Shown in pieces: positions 36,201 to 45,034 of a DNA stretch of 64,000 nucleotides. The position numbers and the translations under genes are program-made. The stretch is from Aquitalea magnusonii (GTDB lineage: Bacteria > Pseudomonadota > Gammaproteobacteria > Burkholderiales > Chromobacteriaceae): positions 1,674,001-1,738,000 of the forward strand of contig NZ_AP018823.1 of assembly GCF_002217795.2 (NCBI RefSeq), written 5' to 3'. The notes beneath the pieces were generated by a model, which was not told where the DNA came from, searched no databases, and saw only the letters and a list, made by a program, of their open reading frames with translations. How positions within the stretch are numbered: position 1 is the stretch's first letter; the number at the start of each line of letters is the position of its first letter.

Positions 36201-38998
36201 CCATTGGTGCCATCTCTGGCGATGTCACGCTGGTAGCAGGTCAGCAATACACCCAGACCGGCAGCAGTGTGTTGGCCACGGGCGTGAATGGCGGCGGCGA
36301 CGTCAATATCCGGGCCAAAGACATTGCCATCACCGAAGCACGGGAAACCACGCAGAACGTCACCGATACCTGGCTCAAGCAAAGCGGGCTGACCCTCGCC
36401 CTTTCCAGTCCGGTGGTCAATGCCATCCAGACTGCCGATCAAATGTCCAAGGCAGCCAGCCATACCAGCGATTCCCGCATGAAAGCACTGGCCGCAGCCA
36501 GTACAGGCATGTCGGCCTACTCTGCCTACAAAGCGGTGGAAGCCGGTCAGGGAACCACCATTGATGGCAAGGATAACCAGATCGCAACCGGCAAGACCGG
36601 TGCTGATGGCAAACCAGAAACCCGCGATGCCAGCAATGCTGACAAAGCCGGCGGTGTCAACATCAGCATTTCGGTGGGCAGTAGCAGCAACAAATCACAC
36701 AGTGAATCGTCGTCGGATACCAGTGCGGGCAGCCGCATCACTGCCGCAGGCTCCATCAATCTGGTCGCCACCGGCGCTGGCCAGGACAGCAATATCCTGA
36801 TTCAAGGCAGCGACCTGAAAGCAGCCAAGGATATCGCACTGGCCGCGGATAACCGCATCCAGCTGCAGGCCAGCCAGGATGCCGACCAGCAGCATGGCAA
36901 GAACTCCGGCAGCAGCGGCAGTATCGGCATTAGCTTCGGCACCGGTGGCCTGATGGTGAACGCCAGCGTCTCCAAGAGCCGGGGCCATGCCGATGGCGAC
37001 AGCGTCAGCTACAACAACACCCATCTCAATGCCGGCGAGAACGTCAGCCTGAGCAGCGGCGGCGACCTGGCGCTTAAAGGCGCGGTCGTCGCTGGCAAGC
37101 AGATTAGCGCCGATGCCGGCGGCAATCTCAGCATTGAAAGCCTGCAAGACAAGAATCACTACGACAGCAAGCAACAAAGCGTTGGCGGCAGCCTCTCTGT
37201 TGGCTACGGCATGATGGGCGGCAGCATCAGTGCCAGCAACAGCAAGGTCAATAGCGACTTTGTCAGCGTAGGCGAACAAAGCGGCATCTTGGCGGGCGAT
37301 GGCGGCTTCAACGTCAAGGTAAAAGGCGATACCACGCTCACTGGCGGCGTGATCACCAGCACCGAACAGGCCGTGCAGGCGCAAAAGAACCAGTTCGAAA
37401 CGGGCGGCAAGCTCGCCATGACAGACCTGCACAACCATGCGGAATACCAGGCCAGCAGCGAGAGCATCAATGTCGGCACGTCCATGAACGCGCTGGGTGC
37501 CTGGAGCCCGTCCGGCTCTGGCATCGGCTTTGGCAACGACAGTGGCAGCGCCGGCAGCGACACCCGCAGCGGCATCAGCGGCGTGGCGGGCAATACCGTC
37601 GCCCGCACGGGAGATGCGCAGACTGGCCTTAAGCCGATCTTTGATGCGGACAAGGTACAGAAGGAGGTGGACGCACAAGCGCAGATCACCCAGACCTTCG
37701 GTCAACAGGCGAGCAAACTGGTGGGGGACTATGCAGCCGACAAGATGAAAGAGGCCAATGTTATCCAGAACAAGGCAATTAAGGCCCGGGTTGAGGGGAA
37801 TGATGCTGAAGCGGACAGTCTTGATGCTCAGGCCAAACAGATCAGCGATCAGTGGGGCGATAACGGTACTTACCGTATTGGGCTTCACACCGTTATAGGT
37901 GGACTGACAGGTGGTGCATCAGGGGCTGCAGGCAGCTTGACGGGGAGTTTGACGGCAGCACAAGCCGCTGACTTGCTTCAGTCCTCCGGTATTACACAAG
38001 AAAATAATCCCGCACTTTACAATGCCTTAGTCACATTGGCTGGAACGGCAGCTGGTGCAGCGGTTGGTGGCACTGCGGGGGCCAGTACAGCATTCAATGA
38101 GGTTACAAATAATTATCTCAAGCATCAGCAGATCGCTGACTTGGCAAAAAAAGTGGCCGCTTGTCGGGCTGTGCATGATAGTGGTTGTGTGAAGACTGCA
38201 GTTGACGAGGCTACAAAACTATCAGATGCCAACTCAGAAGCTATGCGCGCCTGCCAGACAAGATCTTGTTTGGATAGTCATATGCGAGAGATTAATGATG
38301 CGGCACTTGCGTATAATCAAATCCAGAACTTGGCCCAGGGCGGTGTTGATGTAGCAAACTTGGCTTTTGGTAACAGCAAAACTCCAAGAGAAACTGACAC
38401 TCGCTATTATTTGGATGTAATTCGTCAGAATCCAAGCTTGCAGACCCCATTTGAAAAGCAATTCTATGCCATGGACAATGCAAAGAGGGCTGGATTTGAA
38501 CAGCTACTCTTCGGACATCCTTTGAGTGAACAAGAGCGTTATGCACTGTTAACTGGGACATCAGGTAATCCGATACAAGGGGTTCTTGCTGATGCGGCTG
38601 CTGACTATGCAAAAGGACTGGGAATCAGTAATCAGCAACTATCTATATTGGCAGTTGGGCTTGGAACAATCAAAAAAATAACAGTAGATAATCAAGGAAA
38701 TGCACTGATAGGCGATTGGTCTGCCACCAAAAATCTTTCCGCTCCAGGCAATGCTGTTGCACATTGGGCAAAACACAGAAATGAGTTTCCCGAATATAAA
38801 AATGCATCTGAATATGTTGATGCTGCTCAAGGCTTTGTAAGCTCCCCGCCGCCGGGTGCACTGACAAAGGTGAGGGGTAATGGAGATGTACTAATTTACG
38901 ACCCGACGAACAATGTATTTGCTGTCAAAAACTCCTCAGGAGCCCCCAAGACCATGTTTAAGCCTAGTGGCGGTTTAAATTACTGGAGAAATCAATGA
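30246..38998 (+). CDS. Large TpsA/CdiA-like exoprotein with C-terminal toxin, frame broken at a G5 tract
   Basis: From 30246 the frame encodes an ESPR extended signal peptide (MNQQCYRLVFNALRAML), signal core and the TPS domain, then stops at 30909-30911. Adding one G to the G5 run (30899-30903) joins it to the second frame (GGLNDNQSDYTTVLARAVEL onward) for about 2917 residues: TPS domain, filamentous haemagglutinin repeats, a pretoxin region with ENNPALYN and NEVTNN (about 38000-38115), and a C-terminal toxin. The toxin ends with AHWAKHRNEFPEYKNASEYV, GDVLIYDPTNNVFAV and PKTMFKPSGGLNYW, like BECR-fold ribonucleases of contact-dependent inhibition systems. The stop overlaps the CPCC immunity gene. 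As sequenced, only the TPS domain would be made. Confidence 0.8.
36240..37320 (+). repeat. Long direct repeat, main copy
   Basis: About 1.1 kb of the main tpsA gene that recurs almost base for base at 40406-41486. The stretch from about 36,402 to 36,940 appears identical in both. It covers the region just before the pretoxin part, so recombination between copies would replace the toxin end while keeping the frame. Confidence 0.9.
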
Positions 38999-39201
38999 AT
39001 AACAGTTCTGTAGAAATGGTTGAGTGCCCATGCTGTGGCAATCGCACAATTTCCGTTTTGGGAGATTATGAGATATGTCCAATTTGTCTTTGGGAAGATG
39101 ATCCGGTTCAGTTTAAAAAACCGAATATGGAGGGAGGGGCAAATGAGCCTAGCCTTAACCAGGCGCGGGAAATATGGTTTAACAGCTCACGGAGGAAGTG
39201 A
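38995..39201 (+). CDS. CPCC-family cysteine-rich immunity protein
   Basis: 68 residues; the ATG overlaps the toxin stop (ATGA). It has the CPCC signature: VECPCCGNRTISV, a second pair in YEICPICLWEDDPVQF (four cysteines able to hold zinc), then GGANEPSLNQAREIW. CPCC proteins (Cys_rich_CPCC) are widespread partners of polymorphic toxins and are thought to act as immunity proteins. The usual C-terminal tail after NQARE is replaced by a short basic end, so the 3' end may be altered where foreign sequence begins at about 39200. Confidence 0.75.
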   Translation: MNNSSVEMVECPCCGNRTISVLGDYEICPICLWEDDPVQFKKPNMEGGANEPSLNQAREIWFNSSRRK

Positions 39202-39601
39202 TACTTTAGCGATTGGACTCCAGTCAATGGCCTTGGTTTTCATGGCAGTATCTGTTACAAGGGCTTTGTTGCATAAATCGGGACTTGCGGCCATCCGGTG
39301 TAAAAGTGACATGACAAAATAAGCCAGCCAGGTTTTTTAAATCTAACTGAGGCTTACGCCAAGCAGCAGGCGGCTTCGCTCAAGGTCGAGTGGGGCAAGG
39401 CGAAAAAACTGGCGGAGTAGCAGAGAGACCTAATTCAAGTGATTGCCCGAGGAGGGGAGCCGTTTGCCAAGTTGCAAGCAGCCTTCCTTGAGCGCATCGT
39501 GCAAGAGAAGGAACAGAAACGGGACAAGGGCATGTCACGTTAGGGACTGGGGCGGGACGCTTTCGGTACACCGTTGTAGCGATAACGATTAGGATAAGGA
39601 A
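39202..39601. other. Remnants between CPCC gene and next ORF
   Basis: GGGCTTTGTTGCATAAATC near 39262 resembles the terminal repeat of IS5/IS903-type elements, but no second end or transposase follows. At 39345-39543 a + strand frame interrupted by one TAG (39418) encodes AYAKQQAASLKVEWGKAKKL and, after the stop, LIQVIARGGEPFAKLQAAFL; it reads like a piece of a mobile-element gene I cannot name. Confidence 0.4.
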
Positions 39602-40105
39602 ATGATTTTTCGATTTACAAAGATGTTTACTTTTTTCGTTGCCGTTTTTATTGCATTGGCCTATTCAAGCTTCGCAAGTAGCGACGAGATGCTTGTCATT
39701 CGGCCCACTCCCAACAAGTCTGCATGCAAATCATCCGCCTTACGGATAGGTGAAGATTCAGTTAAATCGGAACTATGCGTTCTTCAGGGGAATTTCTCTC
39801 ATGACAAATACGTTCTTAAGTTTAGTGGAGACACCGTTCTACAGGGAATCGACGACCAAACCACGCCTGGAATTCAAGCAAACCACAAAGGCAAGCCAAT
39901 AGTGCTCCGCTGCCCGCCGCAGAACGTTCCGCCCAACGCAACCGCTGCGGAGATTCAGAAAATCGTTCCTGGCTACTCAACTGAAAAGGCCAAGGAGGTC
40001 GCCGAGCTAATGGTGGGGTCAATTCTGCCTATTGAAGCGGGAAGACTGTGCCAAGTCTCAGTTGATGGTGAAGCAGTAATGACGGTGCAGGTGCTCTTTG
40101 ATTAA
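39602..40105 (+). CDS. Secreted hypothetical protein
   Basis: 167 residues with a signal peptide (MFTFFVAVFIALAYSSFA, about residues 8-25). The mature part has four cysteines (Cys42, Cys59 and two later) that could form disulphides, and a C-terminal VEGEAVMTVQVLF-like strand. No family recognised. GGATAAGG lies before the ATG. It is surrounded by remnants and sits between the two toxin cassettes, so an immunity role is possible but has no direct support. Confidence 0.5.
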   Translation: MIFRFTKMFTFFVAVFIALAYSSFASSDEMLVIRPTPNKSACKSSALRIGEDSVKSELCVLQGNFSHDKYVLKFSGDTVLQGIDDQTTPGIQANHKGKPIVLRCPPQNVPPNATAAEIQKIVPGYSTEKAKEVAELMVGSILPIEAGRLCQVSVDGEAVMTVQVLFD

Positions 40106-40370
40106 GATGGGACACTTCTGTGCGGAGGCTGGACACCTTGTCGTGGTCTTGGCCAGCGTCGTAGATTTCGCCTTGCAGGATGCCGATCACCATCGTGATG
40201 CTCTCGGTGGCCACCTCGAACGCAATGGCTTGTTCTTGCGTCCAGCTGGGCTGCAAGGTGGCCTCGAAACGGCCGTCATGGCGTTCCCACTCGCCGGCCG
40301 TCGCGCCGGCTAACGCGGTTTCTGCGGTCAAAACACCCTCTGTTGAAAAGCGTTTGGCTGAATTTGGCAT
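40029..40370 (-). pseudogene. Fragment of an ICE/plasmid-type gene
   Basis: The first 90 residues read as a real protein: MPNSAKRFSTEGVLTAETAL, WTQEQAIAFEVATESITMVI and GEIYDAGQDHDKVSSLRTEV, a style common to small conserved proteins of conjugative elements. The end overlaps the secreted gene on the opposite strand and is out of character. It was probably brought in with the sequence that separates the main toxin gene from the first orphan cassette. Confidence 0.4.
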
Positions 40371-40399
40371 GTGTTTCGGGGTTCCGGCTTAGAACCCCT

Positions 40400-42887
40400 G
40401 ATAGCAGGCCAGAAATACACCCAGACCGGCAGCAGTGTACTGGCCACGGGCGTGAATGGCGGCGGCGACGTCAATATCCGGGCCAAAGACATTGCCATCA
40501 CCGAAGCACGGGAAACCACGCAGAACGTCACCGACACCGGGTTCAAGCAAAGCGGGCTGATCCTCGCCCTTTCCAGTCCGGTGGTTAATGCCATCCAGAC
40601 CGCCGATCAAATGTCCAAGGCAGCCAGCCATACCAGCGATTCCCGCATGAAGGCGCTGGCCGCAGCCAGTACAGGCATGTCGGCCTACTCTGCCTACAAA
40701 GCGGTGGAAGCCGGTCAGGGAACCACCATTGATGGCAAGGATAACCAGATCGCAACCGGCAAGACCGGTGCTGATGGCAAACCAGAAACCCGCGATGCCA
40801 GCAATGCTGACAAAGCCGGCGGTGTCAACATCAGCATTTCGGTGGGCAGTAGCAGCAACAAATCACACAGTGAATCGTCGTCGGATACCAGTGCGGGCAG
40901 CCGCATCACTGCCGCAGGCTCCATCAATCTGGTCGCCACCGGCGCTGGCCAGGACAGCAATATCCTGATTCAAGGCAGCGACCTGAAAGCAGCCAAGGAT
41001 ATCGCACTGGCCGCGGATAACCGCATCCAGCTGCAGGCCAGCCAGGATGCCGACCAGCAGCATGGCAAGAACTCCGGCAGCAGCGGCAGTATCGGCATTA
41101 GCTTCGGCACCAGCGGCTTGATGCTGAATGCCAGCGTCTCCAAGAGCCGGGGCCATGCCGATGGCGACAGCGTCAGCTACAACAACACCCATCTCAATGC
41201 CGGCGAGAACGTCAGCCTGAGCAGCGGCGGCGACCTGGCGCTTAAAGGCGCGGTCGTCGCTGGCAAGCAGATTAGCGCCGATGCCGGCGGCAATCTCAGC
41301 ATTGAAAGCCTGCAAGACAAGAATCACTACGACAGCAAGCAACAAAGCGTTGGCGGCAGCCTCTCTGTTGGCTACGGCATGATGGGCGGCAGCATCAGTG
41401 CCAGCAACAGCAAGGTCAATAGCGACTTTGTCAGCGTAGGCGAACAAAGCGGCATCTTGGCGGGCGATGGAGGCTTCAAGGTCAAGGTCAAGGGCGACAC
41501 CACCCTCACCGGCGGCGTCATCAGCAGCACCGAACAAGCCGTGCAGGACCACAACAACCAGTTTGCAACAGGCGGCCAGCTTGCCATGACCGACCTGCAC
41601 AACCAGGCCGACTACAACGCCAGCAGCAGCAGCCTCAACATCGGCACATCGATGAACCTGCAAGGCATGTGGAGCCCGTCCGGCTCTGGCATCGGCTTTG
41701 GCAACGACAGTGGCAGCGCCGGCAGCGACACCCGCAGCGGCATCAGCGGCATCAGCGGCATCGCCGGCATCGCCGGCAACAGCGCCGCCCGCACCGGCGA
41801 CCCGCAAAGCGGCATCCAGCGCATCTTCGACGCCGACAAAGTGCAGCAAGACATCGACGCACAAACACTGATTACCCAAACCTTTGGGCAGCAGGCCAGC
41901 AGTGCGGTAGGGAAATACGCCGAAACCCAGATCAAACAAGCCAATGCACTGATCGAACAAGCCAAACAAGCCCACGCCGACGGCCAGGAGCAACAAGCCC
42001 AACAACTGTTTGCCCAAGCCGAACAAATCAATCAGGACTGGGGCGAACAAGGCAAACTGCGCATTGGCCTGCACACCGTCATCGGCGGCCTGACCGGTGG
42101 CGCAGCCGGTGCCGCAGGCAGCTTGACCGGCAGCCTCAGCGCAGTCGAAGCCAGCCGCCTGCTCAAAGAAAACGGCATCACCCAGGAAAACAACCCGGCG
42201 CTATACAACACCCTGGTTACGCTGGCCAGCAGTGCAGCGGGTGGGGTGGTGGGCGGCAGTGCCGGGGCGGGGGCGGCGTTTAATGAGGTGACGAATAACG
42301 ATCTGGCACATCAAGTGGCTGCTATCGTTGAAGGCAAGAAGAGATGCAAAACACAACAATGTCAAGCTGATTACGACAAAGCGTTACAAATTGCGATTAA
42401 TGTAAATGGTGATTTTAGTAGTCGAGAAAATGCGAATACAGTTGTGATAGGTAGCAAAGACCATGATGCTTACTATCCCCCAAATCAACTACTGCCGCAG
42501 CCCGATTATTCATCATCGACTGGGTACATTCCATTGATTGGTAATGTATCCAAAGTGGTCAATAATTATACGGGTGCAATATATTATTCATATGGTCAGT
42601 CAAGACCGATTGCAGGGACGGACTGGTCTAGTATGCCAAAGCCAGGCTTCTCATTTGTAAATGGATATGTATTTGGGGCAAAAAATGGAATGGACGTTGA
42701 TAATTTTATTCAGGGAGGGGCGTGGTCTTTCTCCGCATTTGTCCCTATACCATTTTTAAAGTCGGTAGGTGTCGGTGGGAATATAGTGCATGCCATCGGA
42801 GGTGCGACTGGCGTTGAGCTTGGTGTCGGTACTCCTGGTTACACATATAATCCGTCTGTAACGATTTGTGCTACTTGCAAGAGGTGA
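40400..42887 (+). CDS. Orphan CdiA-type C-terminal cassette 1
   Basis: Open from 40371, but homology to the main tpsA begins at about 40400 (QKYTQTGSSVLATGVNGGGD), so there is no signal peptide or TPS domain and it cannot be exported alone. About 630 residues follow the main gene closely up to the pretoxin region (ENNPALYNTLVTLASSAAGG, NEVTNNDLAHQ at about 42280-42310). The remaining 195 residues are a different toxin end with AT-rich codon use: GYIPLIGNVSKVVNNYTGAI, KSVGVGGNIVHAIGGATG, closing SVTICATCKR. The toxin activity is not recognised; glycine-rich hydrophobic stretches hint at membrane action. A 34-codon gene follows three bases later. Confidence 0.75.
40406..41486 (+). repeat. Long direct repeat, orphan copy
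   Basis: The second copy of the about 1.1 kb repeat (other copy 36240-37320). Scattered differences cluster at about 40533-40565, 41110-41130 and beyond 41470, with identical blocks between, as expected after gene conversion. Confidence 0.9.
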
Positions 42888-42890
42888 ATT

Positions 42891-42995
42891 ATGCCTATAG
42901 AGACAAGGTATAAAAAATTTAATAAATTAGAGAAAATAGTTTATTGGCTTTGCATTATATTTCTCTTTGTTTATTTTTTTAAAGATTTTTTTTAA
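42891..42995 (+). CDS. 34-residue membrane protein, candidate immunity to cassette 1
   Basis: A very short gene, ATG at 42891 and TAA ending at 42995, with GAGGTGAATT directly before it and only three bases after the toxin stop. It encodes a basic N-terminus (MPIETRYKKFNKLEKI) and one hydrophobic helix (VYWLCIIFLFVYFF). Single-span inner-membrane proteins can be immunity partners of membrane-acting toxins. The coupling and ribosome-binding site are seen; the immunity role is inference. Confidence 0.45.
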   Translation: MPIETRYKKFNKLEKIVYWLCIIFLFVYFFKDFF

Positions 42996-43006
42996 TATAT
43001 TTTGAC

Positions 43007-43063
43007 TGATTATGGTTCGGCAACTCTTGGCGCAGGGGTTGGCGGTATGCTGCAGGCCGCCTG
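43007..43063 (+). pseudogene. Toxin-tail remnant A
   Basis: A short frame reading DYGSATLGAGVGGMLQAA before a TGA at 43061-43063. The GxGGMLQ end matches the tail of cassette 2 (GTGIGGMLQEYSG at about 43840) and remnant B (GGTLGGNLLQE), so it is probably the last piece of a lost related toxin. Next-cassette sequence begins within it at about 43055. Confidence 0.5.
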
Positions 43064-43909
43064 ACCGGCAGCCTCACCGCAGTCGAAGCCAGCCGCCTGC
43101 TCAAAGAAAACGGCATCACGCTGGAGAATAACCCGGCGCTATACAACAGCCTGGTTACGCTGGCCAGTACTGCTGCTGGTGGCGTAGTGGGAGGTACGGC
43201 AGGTGCAGGGACAGCATTTAATGAGGTGACGAATAATTGGTTATTTACAGAGAAGGAAAACGAAGCCTACAAAAAAGCTAAAGCCGAGTGTGGGCCAGCC
43301 AATAAAGCTGCATGCGATACCCAAAAAGCATTGGAAGATCTCAGTTTTAAACGGTTGGCTGCGTCAGAGCCGTTGAAAGAGTTTAATCCTGAAGCTGTAT
43401 TATTTTTGCCGGCAGGTGGGGGGTTAACTGTCTCCGCAGAAGCTACGGCAGTAGGAAAGTCCATAAGTGCAATGCTCGGTGCTGGTGTAAATTATGGTTA
43501 TCAAATTTTCAATTCCAAACCGGGACAGAGTATAGATTGGTCCAGCGTTGCATTGAGTGGTGCCGCTGGTTGGTGGACTACAGGAGCTACACTTAGTGGG
43601 ACCGTTGGGTTTAATGCACTTACATCTTATGTTGGTTCTTCTGTAAGAGGTGAAGCTCCAATGCCAGGTATGCTAGGTGCTGCTTTAGGTAGTACTATTG
43701 GTTACGCTGGAGGTAGTATTATTACTAAGAATGGAAATGCTATCCTTAATCCGTGGTATAGGCCGGATTGGGTGACGGTCGGTCCATATGGCATCATGGG
43801 ATGGAATCCAAAGAATCCAGCACCGGAAATTTTTGGAACAGGAATTGGCGGTATGTTACAGGAATACTCTGGTGATTGGGGTCAGTCGAAAATAAATGGA
43901 GGAAGATAA
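43055..43909 (+). CDS. Orphan CdiA-type C-terminal cassette 2
   Basis: A start-less cassette in frame from 43055 (GRLTGSLTAVEASRLLKENG); a GTG at 43187 is the first usable start. It keeps only the last part of the pretoxin region (ENNPALYNSLVTLASTAAGG, NEVTNNWL) and then about 220 residues of a third toxin end: KKAKAECGPANKAACDTQKA, VLFLPAGGGLTVSAEA, GAGVNYGYQIFNSKPGQSID, TSYVGSSVRGEAPMPG, closing MLQEYSGDWGQSKINGGR. Toxin type is not recognised; similar endings occur in polymorphic toxins with pore-like or glycine-rich domains. The next gene starts at the base after the stop. Confidence 0.65.
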   Translation, partial: GRLTGSLTAVEASRLLKENGITLENNPALYNSLVTLASTAAGGVVGGTAGAGTAFNEVTNNWLFTEKENEAYKKAKAECGPANKAACDTQKALEDLSFKRLAASEPLKEFNPEAVLFLPAGGGLTVSAEATAVGKSISAMLGAGVNYGYQIFNSKPGQSIDWSSVALSGAAGWWTTGATLSGTVGFNALTSYVGSSVRGEAPMPGMLGAALGSTIGYAGGSIITKNGNAILNPWYRPDWVTVGPYGIMGWNPKNPAPEIFGTGIGGMLQEYSGDWGQSKINGGR

Positions 43910-44143
43910 ATGTTTAAGAAGTTTATTCTCTATGCATCTTCTTTTTATTTGTTGAGCAATATTGGCCTTATCGTTGCGTGGTTGTTGGGTCCGGTATTTC
44001 ATTGGTTAAGTTCTGGCGTATTTTTGCCGCAATGGAACTTTCCTGATTTGCTGCCAATAATTTGGCGAGAGATAGGGTTAATGGTGACTGCTGTGGTTAT
44101 TGGTATCGTTTTGTCTTGGAATGATGTAAAGAAATTTATGTGA
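43910..44143 (+). CDS. Small two-span membrane protein, candidate immunity to cassette 2
   Basis: 77 residues; the ATG immediately follows the toxin stop. Two transmembrane segments (about residues 5-35, FILYASSFYLLSNIGLIVAW, and 52-70, IGLMVTAVVIGIVLSW) and a basic tail. The direct coupling and membrane nature fit an immunity protein in the inner membrane. No named family is recognised. Confidence 0.55.
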   Translation: MFKKFILYASSFYLLSNIGLIVAWLLGPVFHWLSSGVFLPQWNFPDLLPIIWREIGLMVTAVVIGIVLSWNDVKKFM

Positions 44144-44176
44144 TAGAAAGATTGAGAAATTAATGTTCACTAATTT

Positions 44177-44347
44177 GTAGTGGATGTGGCCTGGGGATAC
44201 ATTGTTCCTCTATCTATAATCTATTCGGCTCTATTGGCTTTACAGTCGTGGCAAGGGCCAAGTCCGATACCGGGATTTGGAGGTACGTTGGGCGGTAATC
44301 TACTACAAGAATTTACTAGTGAGAAAACAGGAAGCATCCTTAAATGA
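44177..44347 (+). pseudogene. Toxin-tail remnant B
   Basis: A start-less frame after an in-frame TAA: VVDVAWGYIVPLSIIYSALL, then WQGPSPIPGFGGTLGGNLLQ and EFTSEKTGSILK. It shares the G-GG-LLQE signature with cassette 2 and remnant A and is followed after seven bases by an immunity-like membrane gene, as an intact toxin would be. Confidence 0.5.
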
Positions 44348-44354
44348 GGCAGGT

Positions 44355-44627
44355 ATGTTAAAAATACTTAAATATTTTTTAATAAAATTCATATTAAATT
44401 TTATTATTTTTTCACTTATTTTTCTATTGTGTATTATTTTTGGATATTTTATTTTACTTCCAGCTTTGAGTTGGATTGGATATGAAACAAAACCAACATC
44501 ATGGAGTGCTATTAAAGCAGATGTGAATGCGGTTATATTTTGCGGGTTAATTGTGGCATCAATACTCTCTCCGTATGAAACATACTTGCGTGCCTGTGAT
44601 GGGCACTTCAGGCGTGACTATTTTTAA
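44355..44627 (+). CDS. Immunity-like membrane protein, paralogue 1
   Basis: 90 residues from the ATG at 44355 behind GAGGCAGG. Two transmembrane segments (FILNFIIFSLIFLLCIIFGY, about residues 12-31, and AVIFCGLIVASILSPYETYL, about 60-79) separated by WIGYETKPTSWS, ending RRDYF. It is clearly related to the next gene. Strongly AT-rich. The preceding remnant B suggests it was once paired with that toxin. Confidence 0.55.
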   Translation: MLKILKYFLIKFILNFIIFSLIFLLCIIFGYFILLPALSWIGYETKPTSWSAIKADVNAVIFCGLIVASILSPYETYLRACDGHFRRDYF

Positions 44628-44649
44628 ATGCAATAAAAGATGTGACAAA

Positions 44650-44925
44650 GTGATATTAAAAGTGGTGTTTTTTTTAATTAGGCGATTTTTATTAAATTTA
44701 TTTCTATTTGGATCTATATTTGCTTGTGGGGTTGTAGTTTTTTTTATTGTGATGCCGCCAGTTCTTAATCTTCTCGGGTTTGAGACTAACCCTATAACCT
44801 TTGATCTTGTAAAACGACATAGCATGGGTGCTCTTGTCTCTGCTACTATTGCTGCAGGAATTTTATCGATAGTAGATACGTACAGGTGTGGGAAGGGTGG
44901 ATATTTTAGTCGCGATTATTTTTAG
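44650..44925 (+). CDS. Immunity-like membrane protein, paralogue 2
   Basis: 91 residues from a GTG at 44650, chosen because from there the protein aligns end to end with paralogue 1: two membrane segments, a LLGFETNPITF loop matching WIGYETKPTSW, and the SRDYF ending. The open frame extends upstream but overlaps paralogue 1. The start codon is not certain. A toxin-tail remnant follows it. Confidence 0.5.
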   Translation: MILKVVFFLIRRFLLNLFLFGSIFACGVVVFFIVMPPVLNLLGFETNPITFDLVKRHSMGALVSATIAAGILSIVDTYRCGKGGYFSRDYF

Positions 44926-45018
44926 GTGGCGCTTCGTGGGTAGTAACTAGTAAACTGGGATCTACTTATAATCCGTTTGGTACCGAGAAGCAGGTGTCCG
45001 GTACAGGGCATAACGGTA
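44926..45018 (+). pseudogene. Toxin-tail remnant C, cut by IS copy 2
   Basis: A short open stretch reading GASWVVTSKLGSTYNPFGTE and KQVSGTGHNG that runs into the IS end at 45019. Style and position suggest the end of another toxin; the missing continuation is not on the other side of the IS. Confidence 0.35.
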
Positions 45019-45034
45019 CGACGTCCCCCCACTT

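Noticed and set aside
33992-42074. Very long minus-strand open frames opposite tpsA (for example 33992-35110, 36695-37888, 40863-42074)
   Set aside because: They mirror the repetitive, GC-rich codon use of the haemagglutinin gene; products are Ala/Val/Gly-rich, have no start signals, and repeat exactly where the sense repeat recurs.
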